A stretch of DNA of 64,000 nucleotides from Planotetraspora sp. A-T 1434 (GTDB lineage Bacteria > Actinomycetota > Actinomycetes > Streptosporangiales > Streptosporangiaceae), in contig NZ_JAOEGB010000014.1 in assembly GCF_025420585.1 (NCBI RefSeq), forward strand, positions 62,001 through 126,000, written 5' to 3'. A program made the position numbers and the translations under genes. Each line of letters opens with the position of its first letter. The stretch's first letter is position 1. Below, piece after piece: positions 37,293-46,575 of this stretch. Under the pieces are notes generated by a model. It searched no databases. It was not told the DNA's origin and worked only from the letters and a program-made list of their open reading frames with translations.

Positions 37293-37315
37293 GCCCGGCG
37301 GCCCCGTCGCCGGGC
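37293..37315. terminator. Terminator of the metallopeptidase gene
   Basis: GCCCGGCG pairs with CGCCGGGC around a 7-nt loop and is followed by TTCCC. It starts 9 bp after the stop. Confidence 0.7.
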
Positions 37316-37544
37316 TTCCCGCGTTCAGGCGTCGGGCGCGGTGCTGGACGACTCGACCGGCAGAAGGAGCGTGGCCAACGCGGCGCGGCAACGAACGCGC
37401 GAGACGATCAAGATCCTGTGGTGAACGCCTTCGCCGAGCTCGGGTGGCCGGAGCCGGGTGATCAAGGTGCCCAGGAGAACTCGTTTGAACCCGTCAGTGC
37501 CCCGTGGGGGCGTTCATACCGACGGTCAAATGACGGTCAAACGA

Positions 37545-37584
37545 TCAAGGGCCTGATCGCTGTCTCCAGCGATCAGGCCCTTGA
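37545..37584 (-). terminator. Terminator downstream of tRNA-Pro
   Basis: A perfect 17-bp stem, TCAAGGGCCTGATCGCT against AGCGATCAGGCCCTTGA, with a 6-nt loop. It sits 15 bp past the 3' end of the tRNA. Just beyond it GACGGTCAAA occurs twice (37521-37540). Confidence 0.8.
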
Positions 37585-37599
37585 CCTGCAACTTCTGGG

Positions 37600-37673
37600 T
37601 CGGGGTGGCGGGATTTGAACCCACGGCCTCTTCGTCCCGAACGAAGCGCGCTGCCAAGCTGCGCTACACCCCG
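37600..37673 (-). tRNA. tRNA-Pro (CGG)
   Basis: A full cloverleaf of 74 nt on the minus strand. The acceptor CGGGGTG pairs with CACCCCG, the anticodon stem CTTCG/CGAAG encloses loop TTCGGGA (anticodon CGG), and the T arm has GTGGG-TTCAAAT-CCCGC. CCA is not encoded. It separates the accessory left side from the conserved block on the right. A perfect hairpin terminates it. Confidence 0.96.
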
Positions 37674-37734
37674 GTGGCTCAGGGAATCCCCTGCGCCTCG
37701 GCAAGTCTAGCGGACTTTGGCCATGCTTGTGCCA

Positions 37735-38637
37735 TCAGCGGGCTGGGCGGCGGGGCACAAGTGTGAGCAGTGTGGCCTCCGGTGGGCAGGAGAAGCGGAC
37801 CGGCGCGTAGGGCGAGGTGCCGAGCCCCGCCGACACGTGCAGCCACGCGCTCTCGTGCCGGCTCAGGCCCTTGACCCGGGCGCGGTCGATGCCGCAGTTC
37901 GTCACCAGCGCGCCATAGAAGGGGATGCAGAGCTGGCCGCCGTGCGTGTGCCCCGCCAGCAGCAGCTGGTAGCCGTCGCCTGCGAACCGCGTCATGTTCC
38001 GCGGCTCGGGCGAGTGCATGACGCCCAGCCGGAGGTCGGCGTCCTCGGGGGCCGGGCCGGCGATCTCGTCGTACCGGTCCCGGTCGATGTGCGAGTCGTG
38101 GATGCCGCCCACGTGGATGTCCAGGTCGGCGACCTTCAGGCGGGCCGTCCGGTTGTTCATGTCCAGCCAGCCCGCCGCGGTCATCGCGGACCCCAGCTCA
38201 TCCCACGGCAGGTTGGGGATGTGCTGCCGGGCGTCGTTCTTCGACGTACGCCACAGGTAGCGAGCGGGGTTCTTCGGCTTGGGGGCGTAGAGGTCGTTGG
38301 ACCCGTAGACGAACAGGCCCGGCCGGTCGAGCAGGGGCTCCACCGCGCGCATGTACGGCCCGACCGCGTCGGGGTGCGCCAGGGTGTCGCCCGTGTTGAC
38401 CACGAGGTCGGGCTGCAGGGACGCGAGTGACCGGACCCAGTTGATCAGCCGGGAACGTCCGGGCGTGAGATGGAGGTCGGAGATCTGCAGGATGCGGATC
38501 GGACGGTGTCCCGGAGCCAGCACGGGCACGTCGAAACGCCGCAGGCGGAACCAGTTGCGCTCCACGACGGAGGCGTAGCCGAGACCGGCCACACCGAGAC
38601 CGAGGAGGGACAAGGGCACCGCGGCAGCTTTCCTCAC
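37735..38637 (-). CDS. Metallophosphoesterase, membrane-anchored
   Basis: 300 residues from GTG 38637. An N-terminal hydrophobic stretch (about residues 6-24) anchors it. The calcineurin-like metal site is visible: QISDLHL, NTGDTLAH, VYGSNDLY, and LLAGHTHGGQL. The usual GNHD reads GSND, so the Asn-His pair is altered. From memory the M. tuberculosis counterpart is Rv3683, next to ponA2, the same context as here. Divergent from the YqeY gene. Confidence 0.88.
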   Translation of the reverse strand: MRKAAAVPLSLLGLGVAGLGYASVVERNWFRLRRFDVPVLAPGHRPIRILQISDLHLTPGRSRLINWVRSLASLQPDLVVNTGDTLAHPDAVGPYMRAVEPLLDRPGLFVYGSNDLYAPKPKNPARYLWRTSKNDARQHIPNLPWDELGSAMTAAGWLDMNNRTARLKVADLDIHVGGIHDSHIDRDRYDEIAGPAPEDADLRLGVMHSPEPRNMTRFAGDGYQLLLAGHTHGGQLCIPFYGALVTNCGIDRARVKGLSRHESAWLHVSAGLGTSPYAPVRFSCPPEATLLTLVPRRPAR

Positions 38638-38716
38638 ACAGCCATCATGCCTGACGCCGCTTCCTGCTCGGCATAACGTGGCGAGAATCGGGCGGCTGAC
38701 GCGGCAAGATGGACCC

Positions 38717-39172
38717 ATGAGTGCGTTGAAGGACAAGCTGAAGGCCGACCTCGCGGCCTCGATGAAAGCCCGCGACGAGGTGCGTCTTCGGACGATTCGG
38801 ATGGCCCTCGCCGCCGTGAACGTGGAGGAGGTCGCGGGCAAGGCGGCGCGGGAGCTCTCGGACGACGAGGTCGTCAAAGTGCTGACCCGCGAGGCGAAGA
38901 AGCGCCGTGAGGCGTCCGAGGCCTTCGCCAACGCCGGCCGCGCCCAGCAGGCTCAGGCGGAGCTCGACGAGCAGGCCGTCCTGGAGGGGTACCTTCCCGC
39001 CCAGCTCTCCGACGAGGAGCTGGGCCGGCTCGTGGACGAGGCGATCGCGGAGAGCGGCGCGGAGGGGCCCAAGGCGATGGGCCAGGTCATGAAGGTCCTG
39101 AACCCGAAGGTCGCGGGCCGGGCCGAGGGCGGCCGGGTCGCGCAGGCCGTCCGCGCCCGCCTCTCCGGCTGA
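38717..39172 (+). CDS. GatB/YqeY domain protein
   Basis: 151 residues: KDKLKADLAASMKARDEVRL, EVVKVLTREAKKRREASEAF and the C-terminal helical domain with GPKAMGQVMKVLNPKVAGRA, all standard for YqeY, a free-standing relative of the tail domain of the GatB subunit. The role is unclear; tRNA-linked functions have been proposed for the family. ATG 38717 is chosen because the frame above it lacks YqeY sequence. Confidence 0.92.
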   Translation: MSALKDKLKADLAASMKARDEVRLRTIRMALAAVNVEEVAGKAARELSDDEVVKVLTREAKKRREASEAFANAGRAQQAQAELDEQAVLEGYLPAQLSDEELGRLVDEAIAESGAEGPKAMGQVMKVLNPKVAGRAEGGRVAQAVRARLSG

Positions 39173-39179
39173 CCTCGTG

Positions 39180-39206
39180 GTCCTCCCCTCGGCGTGAGGG
39201 GAGGAC
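39180..39206. terminator. Bidirectional terminator
   Basis: GTCCTCCCCTC pairs with GAGGGGAGGAC, a perfect 11-bp stem with a 5-nt loop. It lies between the convergent YqeY and penicillin-binding protein genes, 7 bp from each stop. Confidence 0.8.
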
Positions 39207-39213
39207 TTCCGCC

Positions 39214-41508
39214 TCAGTGGACGGCCGGGACGATCGGGGGGTTGTTCATCCCGAAGGGGTTGTCGCCGCCGTTGCCACGGCCGTCGCCGCCGTTACCCCC
39301 GTCGCCCCCATGGTCGCCGCCATCACCGTGGTCGCCATGGTCGCCATGGTCGGGCCGCTTCGGCGGGGGAGCACACTGCTGGCTACACCCACCGAACCGC
39401 GACATGTCCGGCGCGACGAAGGACGACGGGTCGATGTCCTTCAGCGCCGAGAGCATGGTGGCCTTCCAGATGGGGCCGGGAATGCTGGCGCCGAAGACGG
39501 AGCCGTACGACCGCCCGCCGATGACCTGGTTGCTCAGGGGATACCGCACGGGGCCGCGCGGGTCGCCGAGGCTGACCGCTCCGGCCAGGTCGGGGGTGTA
39601 TCCGGCGAACCACACAGTCCGTGACTGGTCACCCGTTCCGGTCTTGCCGGCGGCGTCCCTGCCGATGCCGCCCACCTGCGACATGGTGCCCTTGGTGAAG
39701 ACGCCCTGGAGGATGTAGCTGGTCGCGTCGGCGATCTCCGGCTCCAGCACCTGCTTGCACTCCGGCTTGAACGGCGTGACCTTGTTGAACCGGTCGGTGA
39801 TCTCGGTGATCGCCATCGGCGGGCAGTACTTCCCGCGTGCGCCGAGCGTGGCGTACGCGGTGGCGACCGTCACCGGGTCCATCTCGTTGAAGCCGAGGGT
39901 GAAGGTCTGGAACTCGCGGAGCTTCTGGCCGTCGGCGCGCTTGATGCCGAGGTCCTTCGCGGTCTTGACGACGTCGCAGAGGCCGACCTTCCGCTCCAGC
40001 GTCATGAAGAAGGTGTTGATCGAGCCCCACGTGCCGGTCTGCAGGGTCTTGAATCCGCCGCCGCCCTCGGAGTTGTGCTGGTCCGCAGTCGGGTCGCCGA
40101 CGTTCTCACCCTTGCAGTTCTTGAAGTCCGAGTAGCCGTTCGCCCGGAACGTGCTGCCGATGCTGAAGCCGTCATTGAACTTCATGCCCTCCTTGAGGGC
40201 GGTGACCAGCGTGAACACCTTGAAGGTGGACCCGGCCTGGAAGCCCGTGCCGCCGCCGTGCTCGCTGTCGGCGACGATGTTGAACGACATCTCGTTCTTC
40301 TTGCGGTTGGTGCCGAACTTCCGGCTCGACGCCATCGCCCGGATCGCGCCGGAGCCCGGCTCGACGAGCGCCTCGGACGCCACCGGCTTGTCGGACGGGT
40401 GGACGTACTTCTTGATCGCCTTCTCGGCGGCCTTCTGCATGTCCCGGTCGATCGTGGTCCTGATCGTGAGGCCGCCGCGGTTCAGGAACTCCCGGCGGGC
40501 CTTCTCCGTCTTGCCGAACTGCGTGTCGTGCAGGATCTCGTTCTGGACGTACACGCAGAAGTACGGGAACTCGCTCTCCTCGCACCCGCCGGGGATCGGC
40601 TTGTCCTTGTATCCGAGCTTCTTCGCCTTGGCCTCGGCGGCCTCCGCCGGAGTGATGATCTTCAGCTGCGGATCGGCCATGCGGTCGAGCACGACGTTGC
40701 GCCGCTCAAGGAGGCGCTGCCTGTTGTCCTTGCCCAGGTTCGGGTCGGTCGCGTTCGGGTTCTGTACGGCCCCCGCCAGCGTCGCCGCCTCGCTCAGGTT
40801 CAAGTCGGAGGCGTGCTTCCCAAAGAACCGCTTGGCGGCCGCCTCGATGCCGTACGCGCTCGCGCCGAAGTAGGCGATGTTGAGGTAGCGGTTGAGGATC
40901 TCGTCCTTGCTGTACTTCTTCTCGATGGCCATGGCGTAGCGGATCTCGTTGAGCTTCCGCGAGAAGGTCGGCGCGATGGCGGCGGCCTTCTCCTCATCGG
41001 TCTCGGCCTTGTTGAAGATGACCTGCTTGACGTACTGCTGGGTGATGGACGAGCCGCCCTGGGTGACGCCGCCTCTGGTCAGGTTCTTGATGAGCGCGCG
41101 GCTCGTGCCCTCGAGGTCGAGCGCGCCGTGCTCGTAGAAGCGGAAGTCCTCGATCGCGACGATGGCCTTGCGCATGATGGGCGCGACCTTGTCCAGCGGC
41201 ACCGACTCCCGGTTCTGGTAGTAGAACTGGGCGATCTGCTTGCCGTTCGCGTCGAGCAGCGTCGTCTTCTCGGGGAGCGGCGGTTCGGCCAGGTCCTCGG
41301 GCGCCAGGCGCAGAGCCTCGGTGGCCGACTTGACCGTCACGCCGGCGCCGCCGACCCCGGGCAGCGCGATCGCGGCGGCCAGCAGCCCCGCCACGCCGGC
41401 CGCGGCGATGAGCCGCAGGACGCTCGCGAACGCCGACCCCTCAGCTTTGCCTCTCGCTTGCACGAAACCAAGGGTACGTCGGAAAGGGCGCTCGATCCGC
41501 ATCGGCAC
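39214..41508 (-). CDS. Bifunctional penicillin-binding protein (transglycosylase/transpeptidase)
   Basis: 764 residues. One membrane anchor near residues 30-55; a GT51 transglycosylase with Glu120 in VAIEDFRFYEHGALD; a transpeptidase with Ser427 (GSTFK), SIN and KTGTGDQ. The tail is an Asp/His/Gly-rich repeat (HGDHGDHGDGGDHGGDGG). It builds peptidoglycan outside the membrane. By position it is the counterpart of ponA2 beside whiB4 in mycobacteria and of SCO3580 beside wblA in S. coelicolor. The start is GTG 41508 or ATG 41502. Confidence 0.95.
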   Translation of the reverse strand: MPMRIERPFRRTLGFVQARGKAEGSAFASVLRLIAAAGVAGLLAAAIALPGVGGAGVTVKSATEALRLAPEDLAEPPLPEKTTLLDANGKQIAQFYYQNRESVPLDKVAPIMRKAIVAIEDFRFYEHGALDLEGTSRALIKNLTRGGVTQGGSSITQQYVKQVIFNKAETDEEKAAAIAPTFSRKLNEIRYAMAIEKKYSKDEILNRYLNIAYFGASAYGIEAAAKRFFGKHASDLNLSEAATLAGAVQNPNATDPNLGKDNRQRLLERRNVVLDRMADPQLKIITPAEAAEAKAKKLGYKDKPIPGGCEESEFPYFCVYVQNEILHDTQFGKTEKARREFLNRGGLTIRTTIDRDMQKAAEKAIKKYVHPSDKPVASEALVEPGSGAIRAMASSRKFGTNRKKNEMSFNIVADSEHGGGTGFQAGSTFKVFTLVTALKEGMKFNDGFSIGSTFRANGYSDFKNCKGENVGDPTADQHNSEGGGGFKTLQTGTWGSINTFFMTLERKVGLCDVVKTAKDLGIKRADGQKLREFQTFTLGFNEMDPVTVATAYATLGARGKYCPPMAITEITDRFNKVTPFKPECKQVLEPEIADATSYILQGVFTKGTMSQVGGIGRDAAGKTGTGDQSRTVWFAGYTPDLAGAVSLGDPRGPVRYPLSNQVIGGRSYGSVFGASIPGPIWKATMLSALKDIDPSSFVAPDMSRFGGCSQQCAPPPKRPDHGDHGDHGDGGDHGGDGGNGGDGRGNGGDNPFGMNNPPIVPAVH

Positions 41509-41712
41509 GCATTACCCATTCGCGGGGGGGACTAGTCATTCCCGGCCACATGGCCTGACATGACCATGCAAGAAATTGGTCCCCCCGGGGACTGTCGGAT
41601 CGATCGTCTCGTTGCGTACTTTCTCCTCTGCGGCTACTGCAACAAGGAGGCTCGACGCCCGCGCCCGTCGGCCGAAATGACGACTGACCACCTAAGGGGA
41701 GTGGGGTCGAAC

Positions 41713-42009
41713 ATGTGGATCACGGATTGGACCTCCCGTGCCGCCTGCCGAGGTGCGGATCCTGACGCGCTTTTCGTGCAAGGCGCCGCGCAGAACCGGG
41801 CGAAGCTGATCTGCCGAGGATGCCCTGTCCGAACCGAGTGCCTCGCCGATGCGCTGGACAACCGCATCGAGTTCGGGGTGTGGGGCGGGATGACAGAGCG
41901 GGAACGCCGAGCGCTGCTGAGGCGCCGGCCGGACGTCGACTCCTGGCGCGACCTGCTGGAGTCGGCGAAGGAAGAGTACGAGCGCACCAACGAGCTGATC
42001 GCCGGCTGA
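41713..42009 (+). CDS. wblA: WhiB-family Fe-S regulator WblA
   Basis: 98 residues. Four Cys at 12, 34, 37 and 43 (CxxCxxxxxC plus the first Cys) ligate a 4Fe-4S cluster; GVWGGMTERERRALLRRRP is the WhiB signature with a basic DNA-binding end. In streptomycetes WblA controls development and antibiotic production; the mycobacterial relative is WhiB4. ATG 41713 is used because the longer frame adds unrelated residues; AAGGGGAG lies about 14 nt upstream. It is divergent from the PBP and convergent with the first ArsA gene, as in S. coelicolor. Confidence 0.93.
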   Translation: MWITDWTSRAACRGADPDALFVQGAAQNRAKLICRGCPVRTECLADALDNRIEFGVWGGMTERERRALLRRRPDVDSWRDLLESAKEEYERTNELIAG

Positions 42010-42017
42010 TGCGCCTC

Positions 42018-43148
42018 CTATGACGCGAGGAGTTGTCCGATCTGGCGGAGACCCGCCAGATCGTGCACATCCTCCGGCATCGCGGGGACCTGCGCCATGG
42101 GCACCGTGGGGTGCGCCGAGGTGAAGTGCTCCTGCTCCCGCTGCTCCCGGGCGGCCAGCTGCATGCGGGCGGCGTGCAGGCGAAGCACGGCGGCCGTCAG
42201 CTCGTGCTCGCCCTTGGCCTCCAGGTCTTCGGCGGCCGCGGAGCTGCGGGCGGCCGACAGGCCCTGCGCCCGCGACAGGTGCACGCGGTTGACCACGACT
42301 CCGGCGAGGGGCATGCGCTCCTCGGCGAGCCGTTCCACGAAGTACGAGGCTTCCCGCATCGCGTCGCGCTCGGGAGCCGCCACTACGAGGAAGGCGGTGC
42401 CGGGCGCCTGCAGCAGCCGGTAGGTCTGGTCGGCGCGCTGCCGGAAGCCCCCGAAGACCGCGTCGAGCGCGGACACGAACATCTGAATGTCCTTCAGCAC
42501 CTGCGCGCCGAGCACCTTCGTCAGCATTCCGGCGACGATGCCGAAACCCGCGTTGAGCACCTTGAACGCGCTCCGGCCGCCCACCTTCGCGGGGGCCGTC
42601 AGGATGCGGATGAGCCGTCCGTCGAGGAACCGGCCGAGCCTCTCGGGGGCGTCGAGGAAGTCGAGCGCCGACCGTGACGGCGGCGTGTCCACCACGATGA
42701 GATCCCAGTCGCCGGACCGGCGGAGCTGGCCCAGCTTCTCCATGGCCATGTACTCCTGCGTGCCGGAGAAACTCGACGACAACGACTGATAAAAGGGATT
42801 TGTCAGGATTTGCTGGGCTCGCTCGGGATCGGCGTGGGCCTCGATGATCTCATCGAAGGTCCGCTTCATGTCGAGCATCATCGCGTGCAACTCGCCACCG
42901 GCGCCGTTGACGTCCGTGACCCGGCGGGGAGTGTTGTCGAGCTCGGTGAGGCCCATCGACTGGGCCAGCCGCTTGGCGGGGTCCACGGTCAGCACGACGG
43001 CCGACCGGCCGCGCTCGGCGGCGCGCAGCCCCAGCGCCGCCGCCGTCGTGGTCTTCCCGACGCCGCCCGAGCCGCAGCACACGATGATCCGCGTGTTGTC
43101 GTCGTCCAGAATGGCGTCGATGTCCAGCGCGGGCGCGCTCCTGCTCAC
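42018..43148 (-). CDS. ArsA-type ATPase, subunit 2
   Basis: 376 residues. The Walker A is CCGSGGVGKTTTAAALGL, the deviant P-loop of the ArsA/GET3 and MinD superfamily, and DTPPSRSALDF is the second signature. The pair with the gene upstream (13 bp away) is a standard actinobacterial arrangement near wblA, annotated as anion-transporting ATPase; the real function is not known. Note Cys-Cys directly before the P-loop. Confidence 0.9.
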   Translation of the reverse strand: MSRSAPALDIDAILDDDNTRIIVCCGSGGVGKTTTAAALGLRAAERGRSAVVLTVDPAKRLAQSMGLTELDNTPRRVTDVNGAGGELHAMMLDMKRTFDEIIEAHADPERAQQILTNPFYQSLSSSFSGTQEYMAMEKLGQLRRSGDWDLIVVDTPPSRSALDFLDAPERLGRFLDGRLIRILTAPAKVGGRSAFKVLNAGFGIVAGMLTKVLGAQVLKDIQMFVSALDAVFGGFRQRADQTYRLLQAPGTAFLVVAAPERDAMREASYFVERLAEERMPLAGVVVNRVHLSRAQGLSAARSSAAAEDLEAKGEHELTAAVLRLHAARMQLAAREQREQEHFTSAHPTVPMAQVPAMPEDVHDLAGLRQIGQLLAS

Positions 43149-43161
43149 AGGTGAACCTCCC

Positions 43162-44193
43162 TCATGCGGCGCCCTGCTTGCGGATCGCCTCGGCGAGCTC
43201 GTAGAGGCCGGCCAGGTCGGCGCCGTCGGGCAGCAGCGGCAGGTCGTAGCATGGCACGCCCGCGGCCTCCAGCGAGAGGCGCTCGCGCTTCTCCAGCTCG
43301 GTGCGGCGGGCGTGCTCGGAGACCTCCTGGGCCAGAGCCTCGGCGACCTTCGAGGCGTCGGCCTTGCCGTCCGCCAGGCCGGCGGCCTTCAGCCCCAGCA
43401 TCAGCTCGGAATGGTCGAACCGGTTGTGGTAGGCCGCGTCCAGCACGGGGCCGGGCAGCACCACGGGCCGCACCATGTTGATGAAGATCCCGCCGACCGG
43501 CAGCTTCGCCGTACGCAACTCGGCGATGCCGTCGAGCGTCTCCTGGACGGGCATCTCCTCCAGGAGAGTCACGAAATGCACCGCGGTGTCGGGGGAGGCG
43601 ACGACCCCGCGCACCATGTCGGCGTGGTTCCTGACCGGCCCGACCCTCGCGAGTCCGGCGACCTCCTGGGTGACGTTGAGAAACCGGGCGATCCGTCCCG
43701 TCGGGGGAGCGTCCATGACGATCGCGTCGTACACGCGATCGCCCGACTTGTCGCGGCGCCGTACGGCTTCGCTGGCCTTGCCCGTCACGAGGACGTCGCG
43801 CAGGCCGGGGGCGATGGTGGTGGCGAAGTCGACCACGCCCATCTTGGTGAGCGCCTTGCCCATGCGCTTGATGCCGTAGAACATCTCGAGGTATTCGAGC
43901 AGGGCCTCTTCCGGGTCGAGGGCCAGCGCGTAGACGTCCCCGCCGCCGGGCGCCACGGCGATCTTCCGCTCCTCGTACGGCAGGGGCGGCAGGTCGAAGA
44001 TCTGGGCGATGCCCTGCCGTCCCTCGACCTCCATGAGCAGCACCTTGCGGCCGCCGGCGGCCAGGGCGAGCGCGAGCGCCGCGGCCACCGTGGTCTTCCC
44101 GGTGCCGCCCTTACCGCTGACGACGTGCAGCCGCACGCCGTCCCAGTCGATGTCACGAGCTGTTTCTGCGCCCACGTTCCGAAGGCTACCCAA
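43162..44193 (-). CDS. ArsA-type ATPase, subunit 1
   Basis: 343 residues with VVSGKGGTGKTTVAAALALA (deviant P-loop with a signature Lys) and VMDAPPTGRIARFLNVT. The start is unclear: the frame opens with TTG 44193, and GTG 44175 is also possible. It is the first gene of the ArsA pair and diverges from the slipin gene. Confidence 0.88.
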   Translation of the reverse strand: MGSLRNVGAETARDIDWDGVRLHVVSGKGGTGKTTVAAALALALAAGGRKVLLMEVEGRQGIAQIFDLPPLPYEERKIAVAPGGGDVYALALDPEEALLEYLEMFYGIKRMGKALTKMGVVDFATTIAPGLRDVLVTGKASEAVRRRDKSGDRVYDAIVMDAPPTGRIARFLNVTQEVAGLARVGPVRNHADMVRGVVASPDTAVHFVTLLEEMPVQETLDGIAELRTAKLPVGGIFINMVRPVVLPGPVLDAAYHNRFDHSELMLGLKAAGLADGKADASKVAEALAQEVSEHARRTELEKRERLSLEAAGVPCYDLPLLPDGADLAGLYELAEAIRKQGAA

Positions 44194-44309
44194 AGGTCAC
44201 ATCCTGATTCGCAGGGGTGGTCTGCGAGGGGAACCTTGTGGTACGGCTCACGCGTCGATTGGGTAAGACCCGATTAAAGGGCGCTCCCCCCACAAAGGAG
44301 GTACCGACC

Positions 44310-45203
44310 ATGGAGTCGGTGCTGTTCGCGTTGGTTCTCGTACTGGGCTTCCTGCTACTCATCGCGGTGGCCCGGGGCGTGCGAATCGTGCAGCAATTCG
44401 AGACGGGCATCGTCTTCCGGCTGGGCCGGATCCAGCCGAGCGTCCGGGGCCCCGGCCTGCATCTGATCGTGCCGCTGATCGACCGCATGCAAAAAGTGAA
44501 CATGCAAATCATCACGATGGGCGTGCCCGCGCAGGAGGGCATCACTCGTGACAATGTCTCGGTCCGCGTCGACGCGGTCGTGTACTTCCGGGTCATCGAC
44601 CCGATCAAGGCGGTCGTCAACGTCCAGAACTACCTGTTCGCGGTCTCCCAGGTCGCCCAGACCTCTCTGCGCTCCGTCATCGGCCAGTCCGAGCTCGACC
44701 AGCTCCTCTCCGACAGGGACGCGCTGAACGCCCAGCTCAAGAGGGTCATCGACGAGCCGACCGAGGGCCCGTGGGGCATCCGGATCGAGCGAGTCGAGAT
44801 CAAGGACGTCGCCCTGCCGGAGGGCATGAAGCGGTCGATGTCCCGCCAGGCCGAGGCCGAGCGGGAGCGGCGGGCGCGCATCATCACGGCGGACGGCGAG
44901 TTCCAGGCGTCCAAGCGCCTCGCCGCCGCCGCACGCGAGATGTCGTCAGACCCGGCGGCGCTGCAGCTTCGCATGCTGCAGACCGTGGTCGAGGTCGCCG
45001 CGGAGAAGAACAGCACGCTCGTCATGCCGATGCCGGTCGAGCTGCTGCGCTTCTTCGACCGGATGGCTCCCGCCCCGGAACAGGCCGAGCCGAAAGCCCC
45101 GGTGGAGGAGCCCGAGCCGGTGGAGGAAGCGATCAACGAGCTGCCGGCCGTCGACGCCCCCGTGCTGGAAGCACAGGAGCCGCGGAGCGTCCAGCCTCGA
45201 TAG
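44310..45203 (+). CDS. Slipin/stomatin-family SPFH protein
   Basis: 297 residues. One N-terminal membrane segment (about 3-22), then a complete SPFH domain (IVQQFETGIVFRLGRIQPSV to about residue 175) and a short helical part. The tail is rich in Pro, Glu and Ala (about 255-297). Stomatin/slipins oligomerise at the membrane. AAAGGAGG lies 8 nt before ATG 44310, so the start is secure. Confidence 0.92.
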   Translation: MESVLFALVLVLGFLLLIAVARGVRIVQQFETGIVFRLGRIQPSVRGPGLHLIVPLIDRMQKVNMQIITMGVPAQEGITRDNVSVRVDAVVYFRVIDPIKAVVNVQNYLFAVSQVAQTSLRSVIGQSELDQLLSDRDALNAQLKRVIDEPTEGPWGIRIERVEIKDVALPEGMKRSMSRQAEAERERRARIITADGEFQASKRLAAAAREMSSDPAALQLRMLQTVVEVAAEKNSTLVMPMPVELLRFFDRMAPAPEQAEPKAPVEEPEPVEEAINELPAVDAPVLEAQEPRSVQPR

Positions 45204-45212
45204 CCTGTCCGC

Positions 45213-45365
45213 ATGACCAAGTGGGAATACGTCACGGTGCCGCTGCTCACCCATGCGACCAAGCAGATTCTGGACAACTGGGGTGAGGACGGCTGGGAGC
45301 TCGTCTCGGTGATTCCGGGGCCCAACCCGGAGCAGCTCGTCGCCTACATGAAGCGGCCCAAGTGA
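45213..45365 (+). CDS. DUF4177-like small protein
   Basis: 50 residues: MTKWEYVTVPLLTHA, then LDNWGEDGWELVSVIPG, then LVAYMKRPK, the pattern of DUF4177 proteins. Function unknown. Its stop overlaps the next start (TGATG), so it is coupled to the RidA gene. The slipin gene ends 9 bp upstream. Confidence 0.88.
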   Translation: MTKWEYVTVPLLTHATKQILDNWGEDGWELVSVIPGPNPEQLVAYMKRPK

Positions 45366-45829
45366 TGAGCACGCCGGAGCAGCGGATCGAGAAGCTCGGG
45401 CTCGTGCTGCCCGAGGTCGTGCCCCCGTTGGCCGCCTACGTGCCGGCCGTACGGACGGGTGACTACGTGTACACCTCCGGCCAGCTCCCCCTGGTGGGCG
45501 GGAAGCTCGGCGTCACCGGCAAGGTCGGCGCCGAGGTCTCGGCCGAGGAGGGGCGGGAGCAGGCCCGCATCTGCGCGCTGAACGCCTTGGCGGCGGTCAG
45601 GTCCGTGGTGGGGGACCTCTCGAAGGTCGTCAGGATCGTCAAGGTGGTCGGGTTCGTGGCGAGCGCGCCGGGCTTCACGGGACAGCCCCAGGTCGTGAAC
45701 GGCGCGAGTGAGCTGCTGGGAGAGGTCTTCGGGGAGGCCGGGACGCACGCGCGCAGCGCCGTGGGCGTCGCCGTCCTGCCCCTGGACGCCCCCGTGGAAG
45801 TCGAGATCATCGCCGAAGTGCGCGCGTGA
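45365..45829 (+). CDS. RidA-family protein
   Basis: 154 residues: VRTGDYVYTSGQLPLVGGKL, QARICALNALAAVRSVVGDL and VVGFVASAPGF are RidA (YjgF) features. The family hydrolyses reactive enamine/imine intermediates, but the catalytic Arg of classical RidA is not evident near the C-terminus, so this may be a non-deaminase subgroup. ATG 45365 overlaps the preceding stop; the last four bases overlap the next GTG. Confidence 0.88.
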   Translation: MSTPEQRIEKLGLVLPEVVPPLAAYVPAVRTGDYVYTSGQLPLVGGKLGVTGKVGAEVSAEEGREQARICALNALAAVRSVVGDLSKVVRIVKVVGFVASAPGFTGQPQVVNGASELLGEVFGEAGTHARSAVGVAVLPLDAPVEVEIIAEVRA

Positions 45830-46575
45830 TCACCCCCGCCCGCGACGCGGCCACCGTGGTGCTGCTCCGCGACGACCCGCTTGAGGTCTACCTCCTCAAG
45901 CGGACGGCGACGATGGCCTTCGCGGCGGGGGCGTACGTCTTTCCCGGGGGTTCCGTCGACCCCCGGGACAGCGACCACGCGGTCACCTGGGCCGGTCCCT
46001 CGCCCGCCGAGTGGGGTGAGGCGTTCCTGGCCGACGAGAGGACGGCGCGCGGCCTCGTCTGCGCCGCCGTACGGGAGACCTTCGAGGAGTCGGGGGTGCT
46101 CCTGGCCGGGCCCGACGCCGCGACCGTCGTGGCGGACACCACCGGCGAGGACTGGGAGGCCGACCGGCTGGCGCTGATCGGCCGCACGCTCTCGTTCGCG
46201 GACTTCCTCGACCGCCGCGGGCTCGTGCTCAGGTCCGACCTGCTCAAGGCGTGGGGACACTGGATCACGCCGGAGGTCGAGACGCGGCGGTTCGACACGA
46301 GGTTCTTCGTGGCGGCCCTTCCGCCCGGCCAGCGGACGCGTGAGGTGGGCGGCGAGGCCGACGCCGTGGCGTGGATGAAGCCCGGGATCGCGCTCGCCCG
46401 CGCCATGGCGGGCGACATCCTCATCATGCCGCCGACGTTCCACACATTGACCGAGGTGGCGGCGTTCGAGACGATCGACGGCGTGTTCCAGCACGACCAG
46501 AAGATCATCACAATCATGCCCATCGTCAAGGACGGTGAGATCATCGTGACCGTCGCCCCGGAGGACATCGCGTGA
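45826..46575 (+). CDS. Nudix hydrolase with long insert
   Basis: 249 residues, GTG start overlapping the RidA stop. The Nudix motif is split: FPGGSVDPRDS, an insert of ~35 residues, then AAVRETFEESGVLL. That split box is typical of the NUDT19/RP2p-like group that cleaves CoA or nucleotide diphosphates. The substrate is not certain. The next gene overlaps by four bases. Confidence 0.88.
   Translation: MITPARDAATVVLLRDDPLEVYLLKRTATMAFAAGAYVFPGGSVDPRDSDHAVTWAGPSPAEWGEAFLADERTARGLVCAAVRETFEESGVLLAGPDAATVVADTTGEDWEADRLALIGRTLSFADFLDRRGLVLRSDLLKAWGHWITPEVETRRFDTRFFVAALPPGQRTREVGGEADAVAWMKPGIALARAMAGDILIMPPTFHTLTEVAAFETIDGVFQHDQKIITIMPIVKDGEIIVTVAPEDIA

Noticed and set aside
9037-37586. A 15-bp direct repeat (ATCAGGCCCTTGACC) at 9037 and 37572, flanking the accessory region and next to tRNA-Pro, as possible att sites
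   Set aside because: A 14-bp version also occurs inside a gene at 37863, and matches of this length are expected by chance in 64 kb of biased DNA. The right copy lies in the tRNA terminator stem, not in the tRNA 3' end.
37600-37673. tRNA-Pro as the attachment site of the serine-integrase element
   Set aside because: The integrase lies at 60.1 kb inside tadA; serine integrases usually target genes other than tRNAs, and the tRNA is intact with its own terminator.
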